From: Streptomyces sp. NBC_01551
GTDB taxonomy: Bacteria > Actinomycetota > Actinomycetes > Streptomycetales > Streptomycetaceae
Assembly (NCBI RefSeq): GCF_026339935.1
Contig: NZ_JAPEPX010000001.1
Location: forward strand, 5,173,501 to 5,237,500
Length of the DNA stretch: 64,000 nt
Direction: 5' to 3'
Both the position numbers and the translations under genes were made by a program. This document shows positions 43,243 through 51,072 of the stretch, one piece after another; the stretch's first letter is position 1; the number at the start of each line of letters is the position of its first letter. The notes beneath the pieces were generated by a model. The model had not been told where the DNA came from. It saw only the letters and a list, made by a program, of their open reading frames with translations, and ran no database searches.

Positions 43243-44264
43243 CCGCCGTCCGCACCACCGACTACCACACCGCGGGCGAGCCGTTCCGGATCGTCTCCGA
43301 AGGCCTTCCCCTGGTCCCGGGGGACACCGTCGCCGAGCGCTGCGCCACCGCCGTCGGACCGGGAGGTTCCGGGACCGCCCCGCGCCGGGGCGCGCTGGAC
43401 GACGTACGGCGGCTCTTGGTGCAGGAGCCGCGCGGGCACGCCGGGATGTACGGGGGGTTCGTCGTGCCCCCGGACGACGACGGGGCCCACTTCGGGGTGC
43501 TGTTCTGGCACAAGGACGGCTACTCCACCGCCTGCGGGCACGGCACCATGGCGCTGGGCGCCTGGGCCGTGGACACCGGCCGGGTCGCCGCCCCCGACGA
43601 CGGGGACGCCCGGGTGCGGATCGACGTGCCGTCCGGGCGGGTCACCGCGACCGTGCACCGCAGCCGGGGCCGCACCACCGGGGTCACCTTCCGCAACGTC
43701 CCGGCCCGGGTGGGCGCCCGCAAGGTGCCCGTCGCCACCTCGCTGGGGATCGCGGAGGTGGACATCGCGCACGCCGGTGCCTGTTACGCCGTCGTCCGCT
43801 CGCGGGACCTCGGCCTGGAGGTCACCCGGACCGCGCTCCCCTCGCTGGTACGGGCCGGGCGGGAGATCCGCTCCGCCCTGGCCACCCACCCCGCGACCTG
43901 GCACGCCGGCGGACCGCTGCTCTCCGGGGTGTACGGGGTGGTCCTGTACGAGGAGCTGCCCGACACCCCGTTCGGGCCGCACCACCGCAACGTCACCGTC
44001 TTCGCCGACGGGCAGGTCGACCGCTCGCCCTGTGGATCCGGCACCTCGGCGCGGCTCGCGCTGCTCGCACAGGACGGCGCTCTCGCGGCGGGGGAGGACC
44101 TGCTGCACGAGTCGGTCGTGGGCACCGTCTTCACGGGCCGGGTGGTTCCCGGGGACTCCGCCGACGGGCTGGTCACGGAGGTCACCGGCACCGCGTACCG
44201 CACCGGCGAGCACGCCTTCGAGGTCGATCCGCACGACCCGCTCGGCACCGGGTTCCTGCTGTGA
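43239..44264 (+). CDS. second proline-racemase-family protein, 3-hydroxyproline dehydratase-like
   Basis: Paralogue of the preceding epimerase, 341 residues. Its first catalytic region (HKDGYSTACGHGTMALG, C99) and EPRGHAGMYGGF resemble trans-3-hydroxy-L-proline dehydratases, but at the second site it has C265 (DRSPCGSGTSAR) where characterised dehydratases carry Thr. It may therefore be a dehydratase with an unusual active site or a second epimerase/racemase. The next gene, a likely 1-pyrroline-2-carboxylate reductase, is the usual partner of the dehydratase. Start GTG 43239; both ends overlap neighbours by GTGA. Confidence 0.82.
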   Translation: MTAVRTTDYHTAGEPFRIVSEGLPLVPGDTVAERCATAVGPGGSGTAPRRGALDDVRRLLVQEPRGHAGMYGGFVVPPDDDGAHFGVLFWHKDGYSTACGHGTMALGAWAVDTGRVAAPDDGDARVRIDVPSGRVTATVHRSRGRTTGVTFRNVPARVGARKVPVATSLGIAEVDIAHAGACYAVVRSRDLGLEVTRTALPSLVRAGREIRSALATHPATWHAGGPLLSGVYGVVLYEELPDTPFGPHHRNVTVFADGQVDRSPCGSGTSARLALLAQDGALAAGEDLLHESVVGTVFTGRVVPGDSADGLVTEVTGTAYRTGEHAFEVDPHDPLGTGFLL

Positions 44265-45205
44265 TCCCGCAGCTGTCGGGCGAGGACATGGCCGGGCTCC
44301 TCACCCCGGCCGCGGCGGCCGACGCGCTGGCCGACGCCCTGCGGTCCGGGCTCGACCCGGAGGGCTGCCCGCAGCGCACCACCCTGGACGTGCCCGGCGG
44401 GCAGCTGCTGCTGATGCCGGCCGCGACGGGGGCGTACGCGGGCGTGAAGATCGCCGGGGTGGCGCCGGGGAACGCGGCCCTCGGGCTGCCGCGCATCACC
44501 GGCTCGTACCTGCTCCTGGACGGCCCCACCCTGCGTCCGCTGGCCCTCCTCGACGGGGCGGCCCTGACCACGCTGCGCACCCCGGCCGTCTCCGCGCTGG
44601 CCCTGCGCCACCTGGCTCCGGCCGGGCGGCCGCTGCGGCTGGTGCTGTTCGGGTCGGGGCCGCAGGCGTACGGCCACCTCGAAGCGGTCGCGGCCGTACG
44701 GCGGCTCGCCTCGGTCGTGGTGGTGGCCCGGGGCGGCGAGGGCGCGGAGAAACTGGCCGCCCACGCGCGCGGGATGGGCATCGAGGCCCGGGTCGGCGCG
44801 GCGGGGGACGTCGCGGACGCCGACCTGGTGGTCTGCTGCACCACGGCCCGCGAACCCCTCTTCGACGGGCGGCTCGTCGCTCCGGGCGCCACCGTCGTCG
44901 CCGTCGGCTCGCACGAGCCCGACGCGCGGGAGACGGACACGGCGCTGGTGCGGCGCTCGGCGGTGTACGTGGAGTCCCGCGCGGCCGCGCTGCGCGAGGC
45001 CGGTGATCTGCTGGTTCCGGAGGCGGAGGGGGCCATTGGGCCCGGTCATATCAACGGCACTCTCGCTGACCTGGTCGCCGGCCGAATGCCGGCGGGTGGG
45101 CCGCCGGGTTGTCCACAGCTCTTCAAGAGCGTGGGCATGGCCTGGGAAGATCTCGCTGTGGCGGTCGCGCTGTTCAAGGCCGCTGGAGCGAGCAGCGAAA
45201 CGTGA
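44261..45205 (+). CDS. ornithine cyclodeaminase/mu-crystallin family, probable 1-pyrroline-2-carboxylate reductase
   Basis: NAD(P)H-binding enzyme of 314 residues. Features are the Rossmann segment LVLFGSGPQAYGHLEAVAAV, the ALLDGAALTTLRTPAVSALA block conserved in the family, and KIAGVAPGN. In hydroxyproline operons this family reduces 1-pyrroline-2-carboxylate to L-proline, completing trans-3-hydroxyproline use. The start is GTG 44261 overlapping the previous stop (GTGA). Its stop codon lies within the regulon element of the following GntR gene. Confidence 0.85.
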   Translation: MIPQLSGEDMAGLLTPAAAADALADALRSGLDPEGCPQRTTLDVPGGQLLLMPAATGAYAGVKIAGVAPGNAALGLPRITGSYLLLDGPTLRPLALLDGAALTTLRTPAVSALALRHLAPAGRPLRLVLFGSGPQAYGHLEAVAAVRRLASVVVVARGGEGAEKLAAHARGMGIEARVGAAGDVADADLVVCCTTAREPLFDGRLVAPGATVVAVGSHEPDARETDTALVRRSAVYVESRAAALREAGDLLVPEAEGAIGPGHINGTLADLVAGRMPAGGPPGCPQLFKSVGMAWEDLAVAVALFKAAGASSET

Positions 45206-45213
45206 CATTGTAC
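45200..45213 (+). promoter_or_regulatory. regulon element before the GntR gene
   Basis: ACGTGACATTGTAC, a copy of the shared element, sits 48 bp before the GntR start and overlaps a possible -10 TACGCT (45211-45216). This would give autoregulation. It also overlaps the last codons of the preceding reductase gene. Confidence 0.6.
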
Positions 45214-45261
45214 GCTGTTCCTCTGCTCGTCGGTGGTGTCGGGGGTGTCGGAGGAAATGCA

Positions 45262-45972
45262 ATGGGTGACCTGAAGCAGCACAGTCTCATCAAGGCCCAG
45301 GAACGGCTCCGCGACCAGGTCGGCCACGCCCTCCGAGCAGCGCTGATAGCGGGTGAACTCCGCCCGGGCAACGTCTACTCGGCGCCGGGACTCGCCGCCG
45401 AGCTCGGGGTCTCGGCCACGCCGGTGCGCGAGGCCATGCTCGACCTCGCCCGCGAGGGCCTGGTCGAGCCGGTCCGCAACAAGGGCTTCCGGATCACCGA
45501 GGTCAGCGAGCGCGACCTGGACCAGTACACCGAACTGCGCACGATGATCGAGGTCCCGACCATCGGCCGGATCACCAAGATCGCCACGGTGGAGCAGCTG
45601 GAGGCCCTGCGCCCCATCGCCGAGGAGATCGTCACCAGCGCGCGCGAGCACAACCTCATCGGCTACCTGGAGGCGGACCGCCGCTTCCACCTCAGCCTGT
45701 TGGCCCTCGCCGGGAACGACCGCCTGGTCGAGACCGTCGGCGACCTGCGCAAGCGCTCCCGCCTCTACGGCCTGACCGGCCTGGACGAGGCGGGCAAGCT
45801 GGTGTCCTCGGCGGAGGAGCACGTCGAACTGCTGGACCTGATGCTGAGCGGCGACGCGGCGGCGGCCGAGGAGTGCATGACGCGCCACCTCGGCCACGTC
45901 CGCTCGCTGTGGGCCCAGGGCCGTGACGAACCGGTCGGCCGCACCCCCGGAGGCCTCGGCTCGGGCCTCTAG
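45262..45972 (+). CDS. GntR/FadR-family regulator of the collagen/hydroxyproline island
   Basis: GntR-family repressor of 236 residues, FadR/FCD subclass. The winged helix occupies about residues 15-80 (LAAELGVSATPVREAMLDLAREGLVEP, recognition helix in two halves), and an FCD ligand-binding domain fills the rest, with the His-rich positions RRFHLSL, EEHVELL and MTRHLGHV that often bind a metal. ATG 45262 is preceded by GGAGGAAATGC. It is the only regulator in the island, and a shared 14-bp element before its own gene and five other units makes it the likely controller. The effector is probably a hydroxyproline pathway intermediate (inference). Confidence 0.88.
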   Translation: MGDLKQHSLIKAQERLRDQVGHALRAALIAGELRPGNVYSAPGLAAELGVSATPVREAMLDLAREGLVEPVRNKGFRITEVSERDLDQYTELRTMIEVPTIGRITKIATVEQLEALRPIAEEIVTSAREHNLIGYLEADRRFHLSLLALAGNDRLVETVGDLRKRSRLYGLTGLDEAGKLVSSAEEHVELLDLMLSGDAAAAEECMTRHLGHVRSLWAQGRDEPVGRTPGGLGSGL

Positions 45973-45990
45973 GGGTACGGCCGACCTCCG

Positions 45991-46020
45991 TCCGTCAGCC
46001 TCCGTCAGCCTCCGTCAGCC
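45991..46020. repeat. three tandem copies of TCCGTCAGCC
   Basis: Three exact 10-bp tandem copies fill 45991-46020, between convergent genes. The third copy contains the TGA of the minus-strand gene. Probably slippage; a length polymorphism between strains is likely. Confidence 0.7.
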
Positions 46021-46374
46021 GCCGAGGAGCTGGAGCAGGGCGCGGGCGGCGGCGAGGGCGGGCGCGCCGATCTCTCCCATGAGGGCGGCGACGCCGGCGA
46101 CGGTCCGCAGCGCGTTGCCCCGCTCCGCCGGGGCCGCGGCCGGGTCGGCCGTGATCGCGGGGAGGGCTTCGTCGATGCGCCGCACGTCCGCCTGTGGAGC
46201 GTGCGTGCGCAGGTCCGTCAGCAGGTCCACGAGCTCCCGGACGGCCCGCTCCAGCGCGGGGTCGGCCTGCCGGGGGCCGACGGACGTCCCGCCGTGGACG
46301 ACCATGCCGGTGTTGCCCTCGCCGTCGTGCATGTTCACGACGTTGCCGTAGTAGGTGTTGCCGTCCCCGCTCAC
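46015..46374 (-). CDS. small protein with N-terminal G/N/M motif
   Basis: Hypothetical protein of 119 residues. Residues 6-24 (NTYYGNVVNMHDGEGNTGM) repeat the motif at the C-terminus of the upstream membrane protein; the rest is helical and Ala-rich (ERAVRELVDLLTDLRTHAP, followed by a long predicted helix). No catalytic motif is seen. Start GTG 46374 overlaps the upstream TGA (GTGA), so the two are translated together. The shared motif suggests that the proteins interact through it. Confidence 0.65.
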   Translation of the reverse strand: MSGDGNTYYGNVVNMHDGEGNTGMVVHGGTSVGPRQADPALERAVRELVDLLTDLRTHAPQADVRRIDEALPAITADPAAAPAERGNALRTVAGVAALMGEIGAPALAAARALLQLLGG

Positions 46375-47093
46375 GCGTTGCTCATCCCCACGTTGCCGGT
46401 GCCGCCGTACATGTTGACGGCGTCGCCGAAGAAGTAGTTGCTCGGGTTGCTGATCGTCAGTCGCTGTACCTGGATGCGCAGTTCCGTGTCCGGGTGCTCG
46501 ATCGCGTAGGCGATCTGGTGGACGGCCGTGTTGAGGTGCTCCGGCCGGCCGGTGACCAGGGCCGTCGACTGGCCGTTCGACTCGACGGCCAGGACGTAGT
46601 GCGAGGAGGCGGTCAGCACGGTGAGCATCTCCGCCACGAAGTAGACGCCGGCGCACACGGCGCCGAACCAGAGGAACGAGATCAGGTTGCTGCCGTAGTT
46701 CTGCTCTTCCGGCCTTCGGGCCAGCATCCCGGCGATGGCGGCGAAGAAGGTGAAGCCCATCACCACCAGCAGCGTGAGCGCCGTCCGCCGAACGAAGAGG
46801 AACACGGCGTCCTTGCGCCGGGGGTGGAGGACGAACGTGTAGATGCGCGCGACGTTTTCGAGCGGGTACGCCGCGCCCCCCACCCACAGCAGCCTCTTGG
46901 TGATGGTGACGTCGAGCGTGGTCGCCAGGCCCGCCCCCGTGGCCGGCGGTGACCCCGGCGGGCCCTGTGGAACGTGCGGCTGCGGCGGTGTCGCCGGCTG
47001 GCGCCCCTCCCACGGTCTGCGCGGCTGCGGCTGTGCCGGCGGTGGTGTCGGTGGCTCGGCGGGTGGCCCGGCCGGTGGCTCAGTAGTGTCCAT
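46371..47093 (-). CDS. DUF6232-like membrane protein with C-terminal G/N/M motif
   Basis: Membrane protein of 240 residues that I recall as DUF6232 (not checked). A Pro-rich N-terminal tail (1-50) precedes a beta-rich region (LDVTITKRLLWVGGAAYPLENVARI), two hydrophobic helices (about 104-124 and 137-158), and a second soluble part. The last residues, 219-237 (NYFFGDAVNMYGGTGNVGM), match the N-terminus of the next gene's product at 10 of 19 positions. Start ATG 47093 (MDTTEPP). It interrupts the collagen island on the opposite strand, between the GntR gene and the peptide importer, and carries no regulon element of its own that I can see. Confidence 0.65.
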   Translation of the reverse strand: MDTTEPPAGPPAEPPTPPPAQPQPRRPWEGRQPATPPQPHVPQGPPGSPPATGAGLATTLDVTITKRLLWVGGAAYPLENVARIYTFVLHPRRKDAVFLFVRRTALTLLVVMGFTFFAAIAGMLARRPEEQNYGSNLISFLWFGAVCAGVYFVAEMLTVLTASSHYVLAVESNGQSTALVTGRPEHLNTAVHQIAYAIEHPDTELRIQVQRLTISNPSNYFFGDAVNMYGGTGNVGMSNA

Positions 47094-47238
47094 GCTTCCC
47101 CCTGAGATGGAACCGCTTCCGAGTGGAGACTCATTAAGCGGCGGCCACCTCAGGCCCGCAAGGCGAAAACCGGCCCCGCGCCAACTCGATGCGGCCGATG
47201 GGGTTTTGGACACGGCTGGATAACGGCGTTACCAACCC

Positions 47239-47270
47239 CTTGTCAGTGCAATTTCACATTACTATGTTAC
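47239..47270 (+). promoter_or_regulatory. promoter plus operator for the peptide importer (copy 2 of the 32-bp block)
   Basis: Identical over 32 bp to 35548-35579: -35 TTGTCA (47240-47245), 17 bp, -10 TATGTT (47263-47268), with the regulon element in reverse at 47246-47259. Similarity continues for a few bases beyond (TCACA). The importer ATG is 43 bp past the -10. Confidence 0.72.
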
Positions 47271-47310
47271 CGGTCACATCATAAAGCGCGGCCCTTCACT
47301 GGAGTGACCC

Positions 47311-49062
47311 ATGACCAAGCGCACCCAACTCGCCCTCGCCACCGGCCTGGTGGCGGCTCTCGCACTCGGTGCCTCCGGCTGCTCCGACCCCAAGAAGGGC
47401 TCCGCCAAGGGCAACGGCTCCGGTGCGAGCAACCCCGCCGCCGCCAACGACGGCAAGATCCTCGGCGGCACCCCGGTCAAGGGCGGGACCCTGACCGTCC
47501 TGTCCAACCAGGACTTCTCCCACCTCGACCCCGCCCGCAACTGGACGATGCCGACGATGGACTTCGGCACCCGCCTCCTCTACCGCACGCTCGTCACCTT
47601 CAAGGCCGAGCCCGGCAAGGCCGGCAGCGAGCTGGTCCCCGACCTCGCCACCGACCTCGGCACCTCCTCCGACGGCGGCAAGACCTGGACCTTCACCCTC
47701 AAGGAGGGCGTGAAGTACGAGGACGGCTCGCCCATCAAGGCGCAGGACATCAAGTACAACGTCGAGCGCTCCTTCGCCCCCGACCTCACCGGCGGCCCCG
47801 ACTACGCCGCCCAGTACCTGGCCGGCGGCGAGGGCTACAAGGGCCCCCTCCAGGGGCAGCACCTCGACTCCGTGAAGACCCCCGACGACCGCACGATCGT
47901 CTTCGAACTGAAGCGGCCCGTCGCCGAGTTCTCCGCGACCGCCACCCTCCCCACCTTCGCGCCCGTGCCCCAGTCGCAGGAGAAGGGCACCCAGTACGAC
48001 GCCCGCCCGTTCTCCTCCGGCCCGTACAAGATCGAGACGTACGACCGGGACAAGAAGCTCGTCCTGGTCCGCAACGAGCACTGGGACGCCAAGACCGACC
48101 CCGTCCGCAAGGCGTACCCGGACAAGTTCGTGGTCGTCATGGGCCTCAAGGGCGGCCAGATCGACGACCGGATCATCGCGGGCGAAGGCGCCGACGCCTC
48201 CGCCGTCCAGTACGCCGACATGCGCCCGGAGAGCGCGCCCAAGGTGCTCCCGAAGCCGGACGTCAAGTCTCGCCTGCTCGCCGAGTCCCAGGGCTGTACC
48301 GAGATGCTCCACCTCAACAACTCCCGCGCCCCCTTCGACGACCCCAAGGTCCGCGAGGCCATGCAGTACGCCGTCGACAAGGAGGCCGTGATCACCGCGG
48401 GCGGCGGTCCGGCCCTCAACGAGGTCGCCACCGCCTACCTGCCCCCGGCCCTCACCGGCGGCAAGCAGGCCGACACCCTGAAGATCGCGCCGTCGGGCGA
48501 CCCGGCCAAGGCCAAAGAACTCCTCAAGGCCGCCGGCAAGGACAAGCTCAAGGTCTCCCTCGCCGTCTCCACCGGGGACAAGGGCAAGGCCGAGGCCATC
48601 CAGCAGGGCCTGTCCCGGGCCGGCGTCGAGGTCGTCATCGACACCGTCGACCCGGGCGCGTACTACGACGTCATCGGCGACCTCTCCACCACCCCCGACA
48701 TGACCCTCACCGGCTGGTGCCCCGACTACCCCTCCGGCTCCACCTGGATCCCCTTCGTCTTCGACGGCCGCACCGTCAAGGACAAGGGCAACCAGGGCAA
48801 CTACAGCCAGTTCCGCGACGACGCGACGATGAAGCGCATCGACGAGATCAACGCCATGGCCGACGCCCGGCAGGCCAACGAGGCCTGGATGAACCTCGAC
48901 GCCGAGATCATGAAGAAGTCCCCGTCCATCCCGGTCCTGCTGGAGCGCAAGCCGCTGCTCGTCGGCCCCAACATCGCCGGCGCCTTCGGCCACCCGGTGT
49001 GGACCGGCACCGTCGACTACGGCACGGTCGGCCTCAAGGACCCCTCGAAGAGCCAGGGCTGA
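47311..49062 (+). CDS. oligopeptide ABC transporter substrate-binding lipoprotein
   Basis: SBP family 5 (DppA/OppA) protein, 583 residues. The lipobox LGASGC places the lipidated cysteine at C24. The family core is visible in DPARNWTMPTMDFGTRLLYRTL, split by lobes, and FSSGPYKIETYDRDKKLVLVRNEHWD. It captures peptides at the cell surface; here probably collagen-derived oligopeptides, because it shares an identical promoter/operator with the collagenase. The permease and ATPase genes follow after 22 bp. Confidence 0.9.
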   Translation: MTKRTQLALATGLVAALALGASGCSDPKKGSAKGNGSGASNPAAANDGKILGGTPVKGGTLTVLSNQDFSHLDPARNWTMPTMDFGTRLLYRTLVTFKAEPGKAGSELVPDLATDLGTSSDGGKTWTFTLKEGVKYEDGSPIKAQDIKYNVERSFAPDLTGGPDYAAQYLAGGEGYKGPLQGQHLDSVKTPDDRTIVFELKRPVAEFSATATLPTFAPVPQSQEKGTQYDARPFSSGPYKIETYDRDKKLVLVRNEHWDAKTDPVRKAYPDKFVVVMGLKGGQIDDRIIAGEGADASAVQYADMRPESAPKVLPKPDVKSRLLAESQGCTEMLHLNNSRAPFDDPKVREAMQYAVDKEAVITAGGGPALNEVATAYLPPALTGGKQADTLKIAPSGDPAKAKELLKAAGKDKLKVSLAVSTGDKGKAEAIQQGLSRAGVEVVIDTVDPGAYYDVIGDLSTTPDMTLTGWCPDYPSGSTWIPFVFDGRTVKDKGNQGNYSQFRDDATMKRIDEINAMADARQANEAWMNLDAEIMKKSPSIPVLLERKPLLVGPNIAGAFGHPVWTGTVDYGTVGLKDPSKSQG

Positions 49063-49084
49063 GGCATACGGGAACCCCGACACC

Positions 49085-50089
49085 ATGACCACCACCGCAT
49101 CCGGTGCCGGCGGCCGGCAGGCCCCGCCCCCGGCTCCGGGCGGGGCACCGGCCCCCGACGCCGTCAAGGGCGGTCGCGCGGAGGCGGCGACCGGCAGCAG
49201 CCCCTGGCGGCTCGCCCGGCGGGAACTGCGCCGCCGCCCCGCCGTCCGCGTCAGCCTCTGCGTCGTCCTCCTCTTCGTCCTGATGGCCGCCACCGCCCCC
49301 TGGCTGGGCGCGCTCGGCGGCTGGTCCCCCGAGGAGTTCGACAAGAGCGCCGTCGACCCCTACCTCGGGGGCCAGCCCCTCGGCTCCTTCGGCGGGATCA
49401 GCCCCGAGCACTGGCTCGGCGTCGAACCCGTCACCGGCCGCGACCTGTTCGCCCGCGTCGTCAGCGGAGCCCAGGTCTCCCTCCTGATCGCGTTCGCCGC
49501 CACCGCCATCGTCGTCCTCACCGGCACCGCCGCCGGAATCGCCGCCGGCTACTTCGGCGGCCGCACCGACGCCGCCCTGTCCCGGCTGATGGACCTGACC
49601 ATGTCCTTCCCCTCGCTGATCTTCATGATCGCGATGCTGTCCGTGGCCAAGGACGTCAACCGGATCGCCCTCATGACCGCCGTCATCGGCGTCTTCGGCT
49701 GGCCCGGCGTCGCCCGCGTCGTCCGCGGCCAGACCCTCTCCCTCAAACACCGCGAATACGTCGACGCCGCCCGCGTCGGCGGATCGACCTCCTGGCGGAT
49801 CCTCACCCGCGACATCCTCCCGGGCGTCAGCGGCCCGGTCATCGCCTACACCACCCTGCTGATCCCCGGCATGATCAGCACCGAGGCCGCGCTCAGCTAC
49901 CTCGGCGTCGGAGTCCGCCCGCCCACCCCGTCCTGGGGCCAGATGATCGCCGAGTCCGTGGCCTACTACGAGACCGACCCCATGTACTTCGTCATCCCGA
50001 GCGTCTTCCTCTTCCTCGCCGTCCTCGCCTTCACCCTGCTCGGCGACGCCCTGCGCGACATCCTCGACCCGAGGGGCGGCCGCACGTGA
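49085..50089 (+). CDS. peptide ABC transporter permease, DppC type
   Basis: Inner-membrane permease (334 residues) with a ~50-residue Pro/Ala-rich N-terminal extension, an N-terminal membrane segment (VSLCVVLLFVLMAATAPWLG), the EHWLGVEPVTGRDLFARVV block typical of DppC and the EAA loop EYVDAARVGGSTSWRILTRD. DppC precedes DppB here, the reverse of the common order. Its stop overlaps the next start (GTGA, 50086-50089). Confidence 0.9.
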   Translation: MTTTASGAGGRQAPPPAPGGAPAPDAVKGGRAEAATGSSPWRLARRELRRRPAVRVSLCVVLLFVLMAATAPWLGALGGWSPEEFDKSAVDPYLGGQPLGSFGGISPEHWLGVEPVTGRDLFARVVSGAQVSLLIAFAATAIVVLTGTAAGIAAGYFGGRTDAALSRLMDLTMSFPSLIFMIAMLSVAKDVNRIALMTAVIGVFGWPGVARVVRGQTLSLKHREYVDAARVGGSTSWRILTRDILPGVSGPVIAYTTLLIPGMISTEAALSYLGVGVRPPTPSWGQMIAESVAYYETDPMYFVIPSVFLFLAVLAFTLLGDALRDILDPRGGRT

Positions 50090-51072
50090 TCGTCTACCTC
50101 GCCCGCCGCCTGCTCGCCCTCGCCGGCGTGCTCCTCGCCATCGCCGCCGTCACGTTCCTCATCTTCTACGTCCTGCCCTCCGACCCGGCGGCCGCCGCCT
50201 GCGGCAAGACCTGCAGCGCCGAACGGCTGGCCGACGTACGCGAGTACCTCGGCCTCGACCAGCCGCTGTGGCGCCAGTTCGCCGACTTCCTCACCGGCAT
50301 CTTCACCGGCCGCACCCTCGGCAGCGGCCAGTACGCCGTCCAGTGCGACTTCCCGTGCCTGGGCTACTCCTACGAGAACTCCCTGCCCGTCTGGGACCTG
50401 CTCATGGACCGCCTCCCGGTCTCCGCCTCCCTCGCCGTCGGGGCCGCCGCCCTCTGGCTGGTCCTCGGCCTCGGCGCCGGTGTCACCGCCGCCCTGCGCA
50501 AGGACACCGTCACCGACAAGGCCCTGATGGTCGGCGCCGTCGCCGCCGCCTCCCTGCCCGTCTACTTCACCTCCGTGATGCTCATCTACGGGGTGATCCG
50601 CATCGCCGGACTCCTGCCCTACCCCACCTACCAGGCCTTCACCGACAACCCGCTCGGCTGGGCTTCCAACCTCCTGCTGCCCTGGACCGCGCTCGCCCTG
50701 CTCTACGCCGCCATGTACGCCCGCCAGAGCCGGGGTTCGATGATCGAGGCGATGGCCGAGCCGTACATCCGCACCGCCCGCGCCAAGGGCATGCCCGAGC
50801 GCACCGTCGTCGTCAAACACGGGCTGCGCTCCGGGATGACCCCGATCCTGACCATCTTCGGCATGGACCTCGGCAGCCTGCTCGCCGGAGCCGTCATCAC
50901 CGAGTCCATCTTCGGACTCCCCGGCATCGGGCGGCTGTTCTACGGGGCGCTGGTCAGCTCCGACCAGCCCGTCGTCCTCGGGGTGACCCTGCTCGCCGCC
51001 TTCTTCATCGTCGTCGCCAACCTCGCCGTCGACCTCCTGTACGCCGTCATCGACCCGAGGGTGAGGTACTGA
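50086..51072 (+). CDS. peptide ABC transporter permease, DppB type
   Basis: Second permease (328 residues). The N-terminal segment MIVYLARRLLALAGVLLAIA, FLIFYVLPSDPA and the EAA loop PYIRTARAKGMPERTVVVKH are typical of DppB. An insertion with cysteines (ACGKTCSAERL and VQCDFPCLGYS) in the external loop is unusual for the family and could form disulfides outside the cell. Start GTG 50086; the stop overlaps the ATPase start (TGATG). Confidence 0.9.
   Translation: MIVYLARRLLALAGVLLAIAAVTFLIFYVLPSDPAAAACGKTCSAERLADVREYLGLDQPLWRQFADFLTGIFTGRTLGSGQYAVQCDFPCLGYSYENSLPVWDLLMDRLPVSASLAVGAAALWLVLGLGAGVTAALRKDTVTDKALMVGAVAAASLPVYFTSVMLIYGVIRIAGLLPYPTYQAFTDNPLGWASNLLLPWTALALLYAAMYARQSRGSMIEAMAEPYIRTARAKGMPERTVVVKHGLRSGMTPILTIFGMDLGSLLAGAVITESIFGLPGIGRLFYGALVSSDQPVVLGVTLLAAFFIVVANLAVDLLYAVIDPRVRY

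Noticed and set aside
45991..46020. CRISPR-like array in the TCCGTCAGCC repeat
   Set aside because: Only three contiguous 10-bp units without spacers; simple tandem repeat.
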